From Entomortierella parvispora (lineage: Eukaryota > Mortierellomycota > Mortierellomycetes > Mortierellales > Mortierellaceae), in assembly GCA_963573315.1 (NCBI GenBank), contig OY752148.1, positions 549,263 to 613,262 of the forward strand: DNA of 64,000 nucleotides, in the 5' to 3' direction. Below the pieces are notes generated by a model. That model searched no databases. It saw only the letters and a list, made by a program, of their open reading frames with translations, and had not been told where the DNA came from. Positions 8,411 through 18,833 of this stretch are shown piece by piece. The translations under genes and the position numbers were made by a program. Numbering within the stretch: position 1 is the first letter of the stretch; the number at the start of each line of letters is the position of its first letter.

Positions 8411-11149
8411 ACCGAGGGACTTTTGCCTGATCAAGCCGCCAGCAACAACCAGGATTCTGCACCTCCTTCGCCTGAATAAGCCGCCAACAACAACCAGGAT
8501 TTTGTACCTCCCTTGCCGGAAAATGACAGCTCCGTAGTCTTTGAAAAGCCATCGCAGGAAAAGGGTATTTTGCCACTGGTAGGGAGTATTTTATCAATGG
8601 AAAAGGATATTTCACTCAATATTCACAAGGAGAGCAGGGATGGACACGACAAAGCTCAGAGTGTTCAAGTCTTGTCCAAGAATACAGAACCGTTTGAAAG
8701 CAATGAGGACGAGGACTTTGCTCAGAAGCGTTGGGAGCCGAACATGGGGGATATATTTGAGGGTCTTGAGGACGTTGATGACCGCCTTCATCCCTGGGCT
8801 CATGCATCCGGATTTGAGCTGATACGAAAAAAATCGGACGCCAGTAGAGATATGTTGTCATGCAGCAGTCATAACAAAGACCCAGGAACATGCTGATGAG
8901 TTGATTTTTGAAATAGTCAAGTTTGCCTGCAGTCGTGGAGGAAAGCACGCCGCGTTGAAAGACGTTGATCCAACCAAGCACCGCAACAGGACCTCAAAGC
9001 GTATTGACTGTCCTTTTCATGTCACCTTTCGATCACCGAAGTCTATTGCCCCAGGCTGGAAAATTACAAGTATGGAGATGACCCACAACCATGATCTTAA
9101 CGACGGTACCTCGGAATTTAACCGACGGAACAAGCAGCTCATCGACGCCGAGCTTGCCTTGATTGCAAGTTATGAAGGGAAATTTTCCTCGCATCAGGTC
9201 GTGCACCTTTTGGAATTGCAATGGCCCGAGAGAACCTTCGACCTCCGGACTGTGTCCAATGCAATACAGAAGGCCAAAAGAGAAGCAGCAGCATGTTTAG
9301 ATTCTATGGAAGCAGCAACACTGTTCAAACTTCTCCAAGAGAAGAGTCTTGAGGACCCAGAGTGGTATGTTGCCTCAGACATGGATTCAAAGGGTAGACT
9401 GAACAGAATATTTTGGATGAGTCCCTCCCAGCAGTCCATCTACCGTCGGTATCGAGATGTTGTCTTGAGTGATAACACATCTAAGACCAACCGCTTCAAC
9501 ATGCTGTTCAACGCACTTGTAGTTGTGGACAATGACGGCAAGAGTCGGCTAGTTGGATGTTCATTGGTCTCAGGTGAGACAACCGAGGATTATGAGTGGA
9601 TCTTACAGCAATTGCTGGCAGCAAGTAAGAACCTGCCTCCTCATACCATAATTGTCGATGAAGATCCAGCAATGGAGGCTGCCTGTGCCAATATAATTGG
9701 AGATACATATCTCATCCATTGCATTTGGCATCTCGGCCACCAAAATCTAAACAGGAACCTCCACGGTGCATTGGGTGCCGACTGGGAACCATTTATATCA
9801 GCCTTCTGGTCAACACGGAATTCAATTACAGAGCAGGATTTCGAGAAGCAGTGGACAGAGAACCTCCTTCGCTTTTCTGAGGGCAAGCCTAAGGTCCAGG
9901 CATACTTGAAAGGGCTCTATGACCGTCGACAACACTGGGCATGGCAATGGATTGGTACAAGGTTCACTGGTGGTATTCAGTCTACTCAGAGGGTCGAGAG
10001 TACCCATGCCAAGATCAAGAAAGCAGTTCATAGCAAGACAACTCTTACTGACCTATTCAACTCCATTGATCGGATACTCTCAAAGGAAGAAGAGACAGCC
10101 CGTCACCTTCAGTATAAGATGGACATGACCGCAAGCCAAGCACAGTCCACGTTCGTGAAGAAAATGTTTCCTGATATCATTGAGGCAAACAATCAGGTCC
10201 TTGGGAACGCAGCGAAAAGTCTAATGTTGAAGGAGATGATGAGATGTGTGTACTACCGTTCAAGAGAACACTCGTCAGACGCCTTAGAGATGTCAAAAGA
10301 TGTCCCGATGGACCATGAAGAGGTAAAAGCAAATCATATATTTTTGTTTGATTGTGCAATGATCACTACACAAACTGAAAACCGAAGTCTGCTGTTTGTG
10401 TCAAGTAGATTGAAAAGGCATCCAGGGATGACCGACAGATGACCCCTCTCATTGCAATCTTGGAAGACATTGGACCCGCCGAGATCGAGTGTGTTTTTGA
10501 TGTCGATTACGTTCTGGACATTCACGGACAGAGTACACAGAATGTGGTACTTCTGCGGGACGGCGCTTATATCTGCACTTGTCTCATGTTACAGAACAGC
10601 GGTATGGTTTGTAGACATTTTTTCAGCTTGATGCAGAATGATGGTCGCTTCAAGTACCATCTTTCTCTCATTCCACGAAGGTGGTATAAGGAGTCAGCAC
10701 AAGACGAGCACGATACTTCCAAAGAGCCATTCCTCTACTCCTTCGTGAGTAAAAGCGAAAGAGACGGTTTGGCTGATTTCCCTCCTATCGATTATATGAG
10801 TTGCGTTAAAAACGCTTTTCCTATTGCGCCTCCGATATCCCCCCAAGACAGAAAACATCTCTCCAAGAAGCGACGCTATGGCGAGATTTCCGGCCGAATG
10901 AAAGAGCTCATTGAGGTGGTAGAGGCGAACCCTGAGGTCTTCGATATGGTTAAAGAAGCAATTGATGACGTTATCATCAAAGGCAAAGGGAACACCAATA
11001 TCCTGGACCCTGTCGAGGTGAAAACAAAGGGAAGGCCGAAGTTGACGCGTTTCAAGAGTAGCATGGAATCTCGAACACGCTCTTCAAAGTGCGGGGTCTG
11101 TAACAAACTAGGTCACAACGCCCGAAAGCACAGAGGGAAGCTGGAGTAG
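8411..11149 (+). pseudogene. MULE transposase with FAR1 DNA-binding, DDE, SWIM and zinc-knuckle domains; two lesions
   Basis: Continues the Ulp1 frame. An in-frame TAA at 8477-8479 lies where two short repeats meet (PDQAASNNQDSAPPSPE / AANNNQDF..; the matching triplet of the first repeat is CAA). The A7 run at 8827-8833 shifts the frame; with six As, GFELIRK would join the FAR1 region. Order: FAR1-type DNA-binding (about 8840-9110, C.. DCPFH.. HNHD), MULE catalytic domain with Asp in VVLSDNTSKTNRFNM, Asp in IIVDEDPAM and Glu in QRVESTHAK, a GT/AG intron 10323-10408, a SWIM zinc finger (CTC..CRHF) and a C-terminal knuckle CGVCNKLGHNARKH. It would excise and reinsert the element. Apart from the two lesions the protein looks well preserved. 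A sequencing error in the A run cannot be excluded. Confidence 0.82.
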
Positions 11150-11204
11150 AGCCTCCCGTAGCACCCACATCCATACACCTATACGCTCATTGGAGTTCCA
11201 GCGA

Positions 11205-11452
11205 CACTTGTGGGGCGACAAATAAAAAGTAAGGCAATCCCCAGGCCAAAGTTTTCTGGTTTTATTTGTCACCCAGGAGGTGACATTTAGTCTGATTTTT
11301 TTATCCGACACCCGGGTGCCAGTTAAATAGTTTGTGAAGCTTTCTGGTTTTATTTGTCACCCAGGAGGTGCCATTTAGTCTGACTTTTTTATCCGACACC
11401 CGGGTGCCAGATAAGGAGTTTGTGACTGCCTTTTGGACCCAGGTGACGGATT
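11205..11452. repeat. Right compound terminal repeat of the MULE
   Basis: Two ~80-bp direct copies (about 11253-11330 and 11334-11412) each contain TTTTATTTGTCACCCAGGAG and ATCCGACACCCGGGTGCCAG. They are followed by GGACCCAGGTGACGGATT, the inverted counterpart of the left end. Confidence 0.7.
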
Positions 11453-11461
11453 ACAGCTGTC

Positions 11462-14400
11462 ACCTAGGGCTATAGCTACCCTTAGTACGTATCTCTCAGC
11501 CGCACCTATCAGGACCTCCATCTCATTCTCCTTCATCTATGTTGCCATCCCGGACCCTACTCATAGGTCCGGCTTATGATTAGTACCTGCCCGGATATGT
11601 ATCCTACTCTTCCGTGTCATCTCTGACTCAACGCAGGCCTGGTCCAGGCCTTCATCACTCTCTAGTATATAAACCCCCCTGTCCTCTTGCTTTGTTCCTC
11701 AGTCTGCAATTCACAATAAACCACACCTTTCCTTCACCTTCTTGTTTCTCTCTTGTCTGATCGTGACATTGCAGACTCAACACATCCTGCCTTCTCGCTT
11801 TCCTTCCAGACACACTCCTCCACTCTTGCTGCTTCCATTTTGCAGCAACCCCCTTTTAGTAAAGTTCACCTGTCCCGGGGTTACTGTCCGCAATCCACCG
11901 TCCGGGGTCATTCGCGTCGATAAAAGTAAACGGTCGACTTCTTGTTTCTCCACCGTTCTTCTTCTTGCACATTTCCTGCTCTCCTTGGCCCGCGAAAACT
12001 TGCATTGCTCGCGCACAGGAAGTCTTTATAAAAGCTTATTTTTCAACACGACCAGCAGGGTATCTACACCCTGCACCACATCGCCGAGCAAGCTGAGAAC
12101 TCAGACGTTAATCCCCAAGTTGTCCTCCAGCATCTGCAAGCTACCATGCAACAGGTAGAAGTTCTGCAACAGCAGATGACTGCCATGGCCGAGGCCACAT
12201 CGAGCACTTCGTCCGCCTCTGTTGTCCAAGAGGCTATCCAGACCCTCGCCGAGAACCAAACCCGCCAACAAGAATGTCAGCTCCAAGTCCAAGAGATTCT
12301 TGGCCAATTGGCTCAGCGTGGTCTCAACGTTCCAGTCCCGAACGCCCTCACGACCAAGTTCAAGGGTGATCCCAATGGCATGTCGCTGAACCAGTTCATG
12401 TCGCAACTCAACACCGTGTTCTCGAGACATCCCAGATCTTTCAGAACTGACGTCGACAAGATTAATCTGGCCTTACAGTCAATGGAAGGCCTTCCCGCAG
12501 AGTTCTTTGCCCCGTACGTCATCGGCCGCGCCCAAGATACCGAAGGTTACTTGTCTGACTGGGAACTCTTTGCCGACCTCCTCAACGACCTCTATGGTAA
12601 CCACCTTCACGCCGATGATATCAACAATCGACTCATCCGTCTCCGCCAGAATGGCACAGTCTCGGAGTACATCGCCAAGTTCCAGCCTCTAGCTTCTCAG
12701 TCCGGTTGGAACGAGGTTGCTCTTCTTGCCCGTTTCAAGGATGGTCTGTCATCCGATGTCAAATCCCTGTTGACAGCTCAGATGCACAACCTCAAGACCC
12801 TCCGTGACGCCCAGGCTGCTGCCTCCACTGCGTACCAAAACCATGTCTCGCGTGCGCGCGATCAGCGTTTTGGCACTCGAGCTCACCACTCGAACAACTT
12901 TGAGTCGTGACTCCAGGCGATCTTTCGCCACTTTGATCTTGGTCCCGAAGATCCACTACCCCAGCCGCGACCTCCTCTGCCGCTGCCTCCTCCTCAACTG
13001 ATATGGATCTTGATACTGTGCGTGTCAAGCACATCACCGCTGAAGAGAAACAACGTCGTCTCGACAACAAGCTTTGTCTTTACTGTGGTGGAAAGAATCA
13101 CTTTGCTGGTGATTGCCCTGTCAAGAAAGCCCGCCTTGCGGCTGTTTCCGTCGAAGGTGTGTCTTTCGAATTTGATTCAGAAAACGAGTCGGCCTAGATC
13201 CTACCGAGGATTGGATCTTAGGCCACGTCCTCGCTGCGCCTACCCCTCCGGGCCAGCCCGCACTTCCTCGTTACTGTCTCCTCATTCCTATTACCGTTCA
13301 CCTTCCTGACCGACCCCCTGTCAAGACCAATGCTCTCCTCGATTCGGGCGCACAAAAATCCTTTGTTGACGCCGCATTTATCAAAAAATTATCTCTACCA
13401 ACCTCGGAACTCAATCACCCTGTCCGTTTACATATGGCGGATGGCTCCCCAAGCACCTCGGGCCCCGTCACCAAGACCTGTCCTTTGAGTTTCACTATCT
13501 CAGACTCCCATCATGAGACCCTCAATTGCCACGTCACCTCTCTTCAGACCCATGCTGTTATCCTTGGAATTGACTGGTTACACATCCACAACCCTCATAT
13601 CCATTGGAAAAAGCACCTAGTTTCTTTTCGTGATGAACACTGCAATAATCGTTGCCTTTCTCATTACTCTCCTGATTTATCTATTGAAAATCTTGATCTT
13701 GATCTTGACTCTATTGATGTAGAGTCTTCTGACCTTTCTGCTGATGACTTGTACTCGTTACAACTCGTTTCTTTGTTCTGCCGCGATCTTGAAGCGATCC
13801 GCGAGCACTCTGACCCCTCTCTGTCCTTGAATTCTGTTGATGAAAAACCTGTCCCTGTCCTGCCTCCGGAGTACGCTGACTTTGCTGCTCTCTTCAAAGA
13901 CCGCGCGATTGGCACTCTGCCGCCTCATCGCTCTTTTGACCACTCCATCGTTCTTGAGCCGGATGCCACCGCTCCCTTTGGTCCTCTGTATAACTTATCT
14001 GAAAAGGAGCTTGAAGCTCTTCGAGAATTCCTTGATGACAATCTGAAAAAGGGTTTTATCCGCCACTCTGAATCCCCTGCCGGGGCTCCTGTCCTCTTTG
14101 TACCCAAGAAAAACAAAGAACTCCGTATGTGTGTCGACTATCGCGCGCTGAACAAGTTGACCATCAAGAACCGCTGTCCCTTACCGCTCATTGCAGAAAC
14201 CTTGGAACGCCTCCGCTCCGCCAAGATTTTTACGAAATTGGACCTGAAGGGTGCATATAATTTAATTCGTATAGCCGAAGGGAACGAGTGGAAGACGGCG
14301 TTTAGGACACGTTATGGTCATTTCGAGTTTTTGGTCATGCCCTTTGGTCTTTGCAACGCACCCGCTACGTTCCAAGCTTTCCTCAATGACGTCCTCCGTG

Positions 14401-14576
14401 AGTGCTTGGACACGGTCGTGGTCATCTATTTGGATGACATCCTAATCTACTCTCAAGACAAGACAACTCACACCGTCGATGTACGCCGTGTCCTGCAACT
14501 CTTGTCCGATGCCCAACTTCAAGTTAACCTCGAGAAGTGCGAATTCGGCGTCGAAAAAGTCGAATTCTTAGGTTAA
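11462..14576 (+). pseudogene. Truncated Ty3/Gypsy chromovirus copy (partial LTR, broken gag, pol to mid-RT)
   Basis: Same family as 14756-20759 but in the opposite orientation. The 5' LTR lacks its first ~145 bp (present 11462-11768, with TATA at 11666-11673). The leader has a deletion of about 75 bp near 12045 that removes the gag ATG. A 38-bp insertion near 12899-12936, bordered by the short repeat ACTTTGA, shifts the gag frame before the CCHC knuckle (CLYCGGKNHFAGDC, about 13075-13120). Protease (DSGA, about 13345) and reverse transcriptase up to a little past YLDDILIYS follow, ending abruptly at 14576. RNase H, integrase, chromodomain and 3' LTR are missing. The remaining sequence is almost identical to the complete copy, so the damage is recent. 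Confidence 0.88.
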
Positions 14577-14755
14577 ATGAGGGTGTTACACCACTGAGTA
14601 ACTAACTGGCTTATGGAAGCACAAATCAGTACACAGTACGCCTCCACTAACGGGCGGAGGTGACATGGCAAAGCAGCACCCTGTGCACCTACCTTGTGCA
14701 TGCGAAGCGGAGTGCCTTGAAATCCCGCCGAAGCGTGACGCCAGGGCGTGCTCTC
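14577..14755. repeat. Fragment related to the 22-kb stem-loop repeat
   Basis: Bases about 14655-14700 (GGAGGTGACATGG..AAAGCA..CACCCTGTGCACCTACC) match the unit repeated at 22.4-23.3 kb, but the following hairpins carry GAA or AG loops in place of the 14-base loop. The complete Gypsy copy is inserted at its right end. Confidence 0.5.
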
Positions 14756-15206
14756 TGTCACGGTCAGACAAGGCAGGAACAAGAAGGTGAAGGAAAGGTG
14801 TGGTTTATTGTGAATTGCAGACTGAGGAACAAAGCAAGAGGACAGGGGGGTTTATATACTAGAGAGTGATGAAGGCCTGGACCAGGCCTGCGTTGAGTCA
14901 GAGATGACACGGAAGAGTAGGATACATATCCGGGCAGGTACTAATCATAAGCCGGACCTATGAGTAGGGTCCGGGATGGCAACATAGATGAAGGAGAACG
15001 AGATGGAGGTCCTGATAGGTGCGGCTGAGAGATACGTACTAAGGGTAGCTATAGCCCTAGGTCCAGAACCTGGACGCCAGGGGTACTCGTCGGAGATCAG
15101 AGGACAAGCCAATGAGTGCGGATACAGATCCTAGGTTCGCGATCCTAGACCAGAGGTACAAGAGACGCGTACTTCGTACGATCTGAGTCTGCGACGTTTC
15201 GTGACA
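14756..15206 (-). repeat. 3' LTR of the complete Gypsy element
   Basis: 451 bp. Minus-strand ends are TGTCACGAAACG and GACCGTGACA, containing TATATAAACCCCCC and CAATAAACC (probable poly(A) signal). Confidence 0.95.
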
Positions 15207-15215
15207 ATCCTCCCC

Positions 15216-18200
15216 CTAGGAGCGAGCTCCGCGAGTGACTGGGGGTGGACCTGGCTTGAGCGGGAAGCGAGAGTGGAAACGGGCGACATGCTCTGGTGAA
15301 TTCTCAGCGTTGGCTGCGGGCTGCCATTCCGGATCTTTATAACCCTTGAACTTGATCAAATACCAAAGTTGCTTTCCACGGAATTTAGAGTCCCAGATTT
15401 CTTCAACTTCAAACTCCTCATTGCCGTCAATCTCGATGGTAGGAGGCGGAGGTGCTACGCGACCGGGTATTGTGTTGGCGCGGTAGGGCTCCAAAAGAGA
15501 GACATGGAAAACAGGATGAAGACGGGCCATAGTGGTCGGGAGCTGAAGGCGGACCGATCGAGAGTTGACTACTTCGGTGATCTTGAACGGACCCAGGTTC
15601 TTAACATCCAACTTGTTTGAAGGTCGGGTGGTCTTGATATTGTTACGTTTCAACATGACGAGGTCTCCTATAGCGAAGTTCGGCTGAGGGGTAAAGCGCT
15701 TGTTGTAGTGGCGCTCTTGGTTCTCTAGTGCCGACTTGATATGGAACTGCAAGTCTTCTTGGATACGCTTCAACTCCTGGAGGCGGTCCTTGGCGAAGGG
15801 GCTACTGACTGCAACTCGAGGGACCTTCACACTGAAGCGGGGGTGGTATCCTTGGTGAGCAAAGAACGGAGTTTGTTTTGTGGTTGCTTGCACGGAATTG
15901 TTGTAGCAGAGCTCGGCCATGGGTAAATGATTGCTCCAATCGTCTTGTTGGTAGCTTGTGAAACAGCGGAGGTATTGTTCCAGAGTGGCATTCGTACGTT
16001 CAGTCTGTCCATCGGTCTGCGGGTGATAGGCCGTTGACAGATTCTGGGTGATCCCCAGCGCTTCCATCGCAGACTGCATGAACGTAGAGGTGAATACAGA
16101 GCCTCGGTCCGATACGATGTCATCTGGCAGGCCATGGTAGGCAAAAACTCGGGACAGGAACAGATCCAAAGTGTCACTTGCGTTGACATCGTCGGTGGTT
16201 GGAATGAAGTGTGCCATTTTTGTGAGGCGATCCACGACCACCAAGATAGCAGTGTAACCTTTGGAGTCAGGTAGTTGAACAATAAAATCCATTGATATCG
16301 AAGACCAAGGGCTCTCAGGGATCGGCAGAGACTGAAGGAGTCCAAAGGGCTTGTGGTGAGAAGTCTTGTTCCGTTGGCAGGCGTCACAGGTTAACACGAA
16401 AGACTTGACAAAGTCTCTCATACGTGGCCAGTGATAAGTGCGGCTGACCAGTTCAAATGTCTTTGCAATTCCACCATGTCCAGCAGCAGGATCGTCGTGA
16501 CAGGTGGAGAGAATATCTCGTTGCAGAGCCTTATCATCAGGGACTACAATCCGACCGTTGAAGAACAGGACTCCATCCTCGAAGCGGTACTCAGGGTTGG
16601 TCTCGGGATTATCGCGTGACTGATCCAAGATCTCCATGACGGTATCATCGTCTTGATACCCTTCTTTGATACGATTGACAAGGTCTTCAGCGTTGCCAAC
16701 CCGGAGTACTTCGTCAATTGCTGCGACTGTGAATGAGCTAAGCGAAATGGGCATCGGCAAGATGGCGTCGTGCACTGGACCTTCCCCCTCTTCAGGAGTG
16801 TACATGCGGGAGAGAGCGTCAGCGGCGCCATTGTGGACACCAGGGCGGTAGGCAAGAACAACCTTAAACTTGGACAGTCGTTCGGCATAGCGGATTTGGC
16901 GTTCACTCAGAGCACGCTTCTCAGAAAAGTACTCTAGGTTCTTGTGGTCTGTAAGGACAAGAGCAGGGTGTTCAGAGTAAACAAAATAGTGGCGCCAATG
17001 TTCCAGACCCTCGATGACAGCCAATAATTCGGTATCATGGATATGATAATTGCGCTCCGGCGGCGTCAGCGAACGAGAATAGAAAGCGACAGGATGGAGC
17101 ACACCATCATCATCAGGCTGGCTGCACACATTGCCGAGGGCAAACTTGGAAGCATCTGGTTCCAAGACACAAGGACGGGAAGGATCAAAGTGAACCAGCA
17201 TTGGTTCAGAGCTAAACGCGAGCTTGAGGGCACCAAAAGCGGTTTGGGCGGCGGAGTCCCACTTGAACGGGACGCCTTTCTTGAGGAAGCGCGTCATTGG
17301 TCCCACCAGCTTGGAAAACTTCTTGATAAAGCGACGATAAAAGTTGGCAAACCCAAGGAAGACTTGGATGTCGCGGACGCAGGTAGGGACAGCCCAAGAG
17401 GTGATCACCTCAACCTTGGCGGGATCCATGGAGACACCATCGGGTGAGATGATGTAACCTAAGAATTCGACTTTTTCGACGCCAAATTCGCACTTCTCGA
17501 GGTTAACTTGAAGTTGGGCATCGGACAAGAGTTGCAGGACACGGCGTACATCGGCGGTGTGAGTTGCCTTGTCTTGAGAGTAGATTAGGATGTCATCCAA
17601 ATAGATGACCACGACCGTGTCCAAGCACTCACGGAGGACGTCATTGAGAAAAGCTTGGAACGTAGCGGGTGCGTTGCAAAGACCAAAGGGCATGACCAAA
17701 AACTCGAAATGACCATAACGTGTCCTAAACGCCGTCTTCCACTCGTCTCCTTCGGCGATACGAATTAAATTATATGCACCCTTCAGGTCCAATTTCGTAA
17801 AAATCTTGGCGGAGCGGAGGCGTTCCAAGGTTTCTGCAATGAGCGGTAAGGGGCAGCGGTTCTTGATGGTCAACTTGTTCAGCGCGCGATAGTCGACACA
17901 CATACGGAGTTCTTTGTTTTTCTTGGGTACAAAGAGGACAGGAGCCCCGGCAGGGGATTCAGAGTGGCGGATAAAACCCTTTTTCAGATTGTCATCAAGG
18001 AATTCTCGAAGAGCTTCAAGCTCCTTTTCAGATAAGTTATACAGAGGACCAAAGGGAGCGGTGGCATCCGGCTCAAGAACGATGGAGTGGTCAAAAGAGC
18101 GATGAGGCGGCAGAGTGCCAATCGCGCGGTCTTTGAAGAGAGCAGCAAAGTCAGCATACTCCGGAGGCAGGACAGGGACAGGTTTTTCATCAACAGAATT

Positions 18201-18833
18201 CAAGGACAGAGAGGGGTCAGAGTGCTCGCGGATCGCTTCAAGATCGCGGCAGAACAAAGAAACGAGTTGTAACGAGTACAAGTCATCAACAGAAAGGTCA
18301 GAAGACTCTACATCAATAGAGTCAAGATCAAGATCAAGATTTTCGATAGATAAATCAGGAGAGTAATGAGAAAGGCAACGTTTATTGCAGTGTTCATCAC
18401 GAAAAGAAACTAAGTGCTTTTTCCAATGGATATGAGGGTTGTGGATGTGTAACCAGTCAATTCCAAGGATAACAGCATGGGTCTGAAGAGAGGTGACGTG
18501 GCAATTGAGGGTCTCATGATGGGAGTCTGAGATAGTGAAACTCAAAGGACAGGTCTTGGTGACGGGGCCCGAGGTGCTTGGGGAGCCATCCGCCATATGT
18601 AAACGGACAGGGTGATTGAGTTCCGAGGTTGGTAGAGATAATTTTTTGATAAATGCGGCGTCAACAAAGGATTTTTGTGCGCCCGAATCGAGGAGAGCAT
18701 TGGTCTTGACAGGGGGTCGGTCAGGAAGGTGAACGGTAATAGGAATGAGGAGACAGTAACGAGGAAGTGCGGGCTGGCCCGGAGGGGTAGGCGTAGCGAG
18801 GACGTGGCCTAAGATCCAATCCTCGGTAGGATC
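15216..18833 (-). CDS. pol: Gypsy Pol: protease, reverse transcriptase, RNase H, integrase, chromodomain
   Basis: The frame is open from the last base of the gag stop codon (18833) and lies -1 relative to gag, giving 1205 residues; the first ATG is at 18596. Protease: LLDSGAQKSFVD upstream of that ATG. Numbering from 18596: RT with FVPKKNKELRMCVDYRALNK and YLDDILIYS (about 332); RNase H beginning near DASKFALG; integrase with H-H-C-C (HGGIAKTF..H..CDACQ) and catalytic acidic residues around MDFIVQLP and DRGSVFTS; C-terminal chromodomain EVEEIWDSK..WYLIKFKGYKDPEW, which usually directs integration to marked chromatin. All motifs are intact. Expression probably needs frameshifting or bypass at the gag stop; no perfect slippery heptamer was found (the best candidate is around GGAAAAC before the stop). 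Confidence 0.95.
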   Translation of the reverse strand, partial: DPTEDWILGHVLATPTPPGQPALPRYCLLIPITVHLPDRPPVKTNALLDSGAQKSFVDAAFIKKLSLPTSELNHPVRLHMADGSPSTSGPVTKTCPLSFTISDSHHETLNCHVTSLQTHAVILGIDWLHIHNPHIHWKKHLVSFRDEHCNKRCLSHYSPDLSIENLDLDLDSIDVESSDLSVDDLYSLQLVSLFCRDLEAIREHSDPSLSLNSVDEKPVPVLPPEYADFAALFKDRAIGTLPPHRSFDHSIVLEPDATAPFGPLYNLSEKELEALREFLDDNLKKGFIRHSESPAGAPVLFVPKKNKELRMCVDYRALNKLTIKNRCPLPLIAETLERLRSAKIFTKLDLKGAYNLIRIAEGDEWKTAFRTRYGHFEFLVMPFGLCNAPATFQAFLNDVLRECLDTVVVIYLDDILIYSQDKATHTADVRRVLQLLSDAQLQVNLEKCEFGVEKVEFLGYIISPDGVSMDPAKVEVITSWAVPTCVRDIQVFLGFANFYRRFIKKFSKLVGPMTRFLKKGVPFKWDSAAQTAFGALKLAFSSEPMLVHFDPSRPCVLEPDASKFALGNVCSQPDDDGVLHPVAFYSRSLTPPERNYHIHDTELLAVIEGLEHWRHYFVYSEHPALVLTDHKNLEYFSEKRALSERQIRYAERLSKFKVVLAYRPGVHNGAADALSRMYTPEEGEGPVHDAILPMPISLSSFTVAAIDEVLRVGNAEDLVNRIKEGYQDDDTVMEILDQSRDNPETNPEYRFEDGVLFFNGRIVVPDDKALQRDILSTCHDDPAAGHGGIAKTFELVSRTYHWPRMRDFVKSFVLTCDACQRNKTSHHKPFGLLQSLPIPESPWSSISMDFIVQLPDSKGYTAILVVVDRLTKMAHFIPTTDDVNASDTLDLFLSRVFAYHGLPDDIVSDRGSVFTSTFMQSAMEALGITQNLSTAYHPQTDGQTERTNATLEQYLRCFTSYQQDDWSNHLPMAELCYNNSVQATTKQTPFFAHQGYHPRFSVKVPRVAVSSPFAKDRLQELKRIQEDLQFHIKSALENQERHYNKRFTPQPNFAIGDLVMLKRNNIKTTRPSNKLDVKNLGPFKITEVVNSRSVRLQLPTTMARLHPVFHVSLLEPYRANTIPGRVAPPPPTIEIDGNEEFEVEEIWDSKFRGKQLWYLIKFKGYKDPEWQPAANAENSPEHVARFHSRFPLKPGPPPVTRGARS

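Larger units (their letters stand above)
6786..11452 (+). mobile_element. MULE-type DNA transposon carrying Ulp1 protease and FAR1/MULE transposase
   Basis: The outer ends are inverted: AATCCGTCACC at 6786-6796 and GGTGACGGATT at 11442-11452. Each end is a compound of sub-repeats built on TTATTTGTCACCC and GTCACCCGGGTGAC. Between them lies one long coding region with a Ulp1-like protease followed by a Mutator-like transposase. No convincing 8-9 bp target duplication was seen; the right end abuts a truncated Gypsy LTR. One nonsense codon and one homopolymer frameshift suggest this copy is no longer autonomous. Confidence 0.8.
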
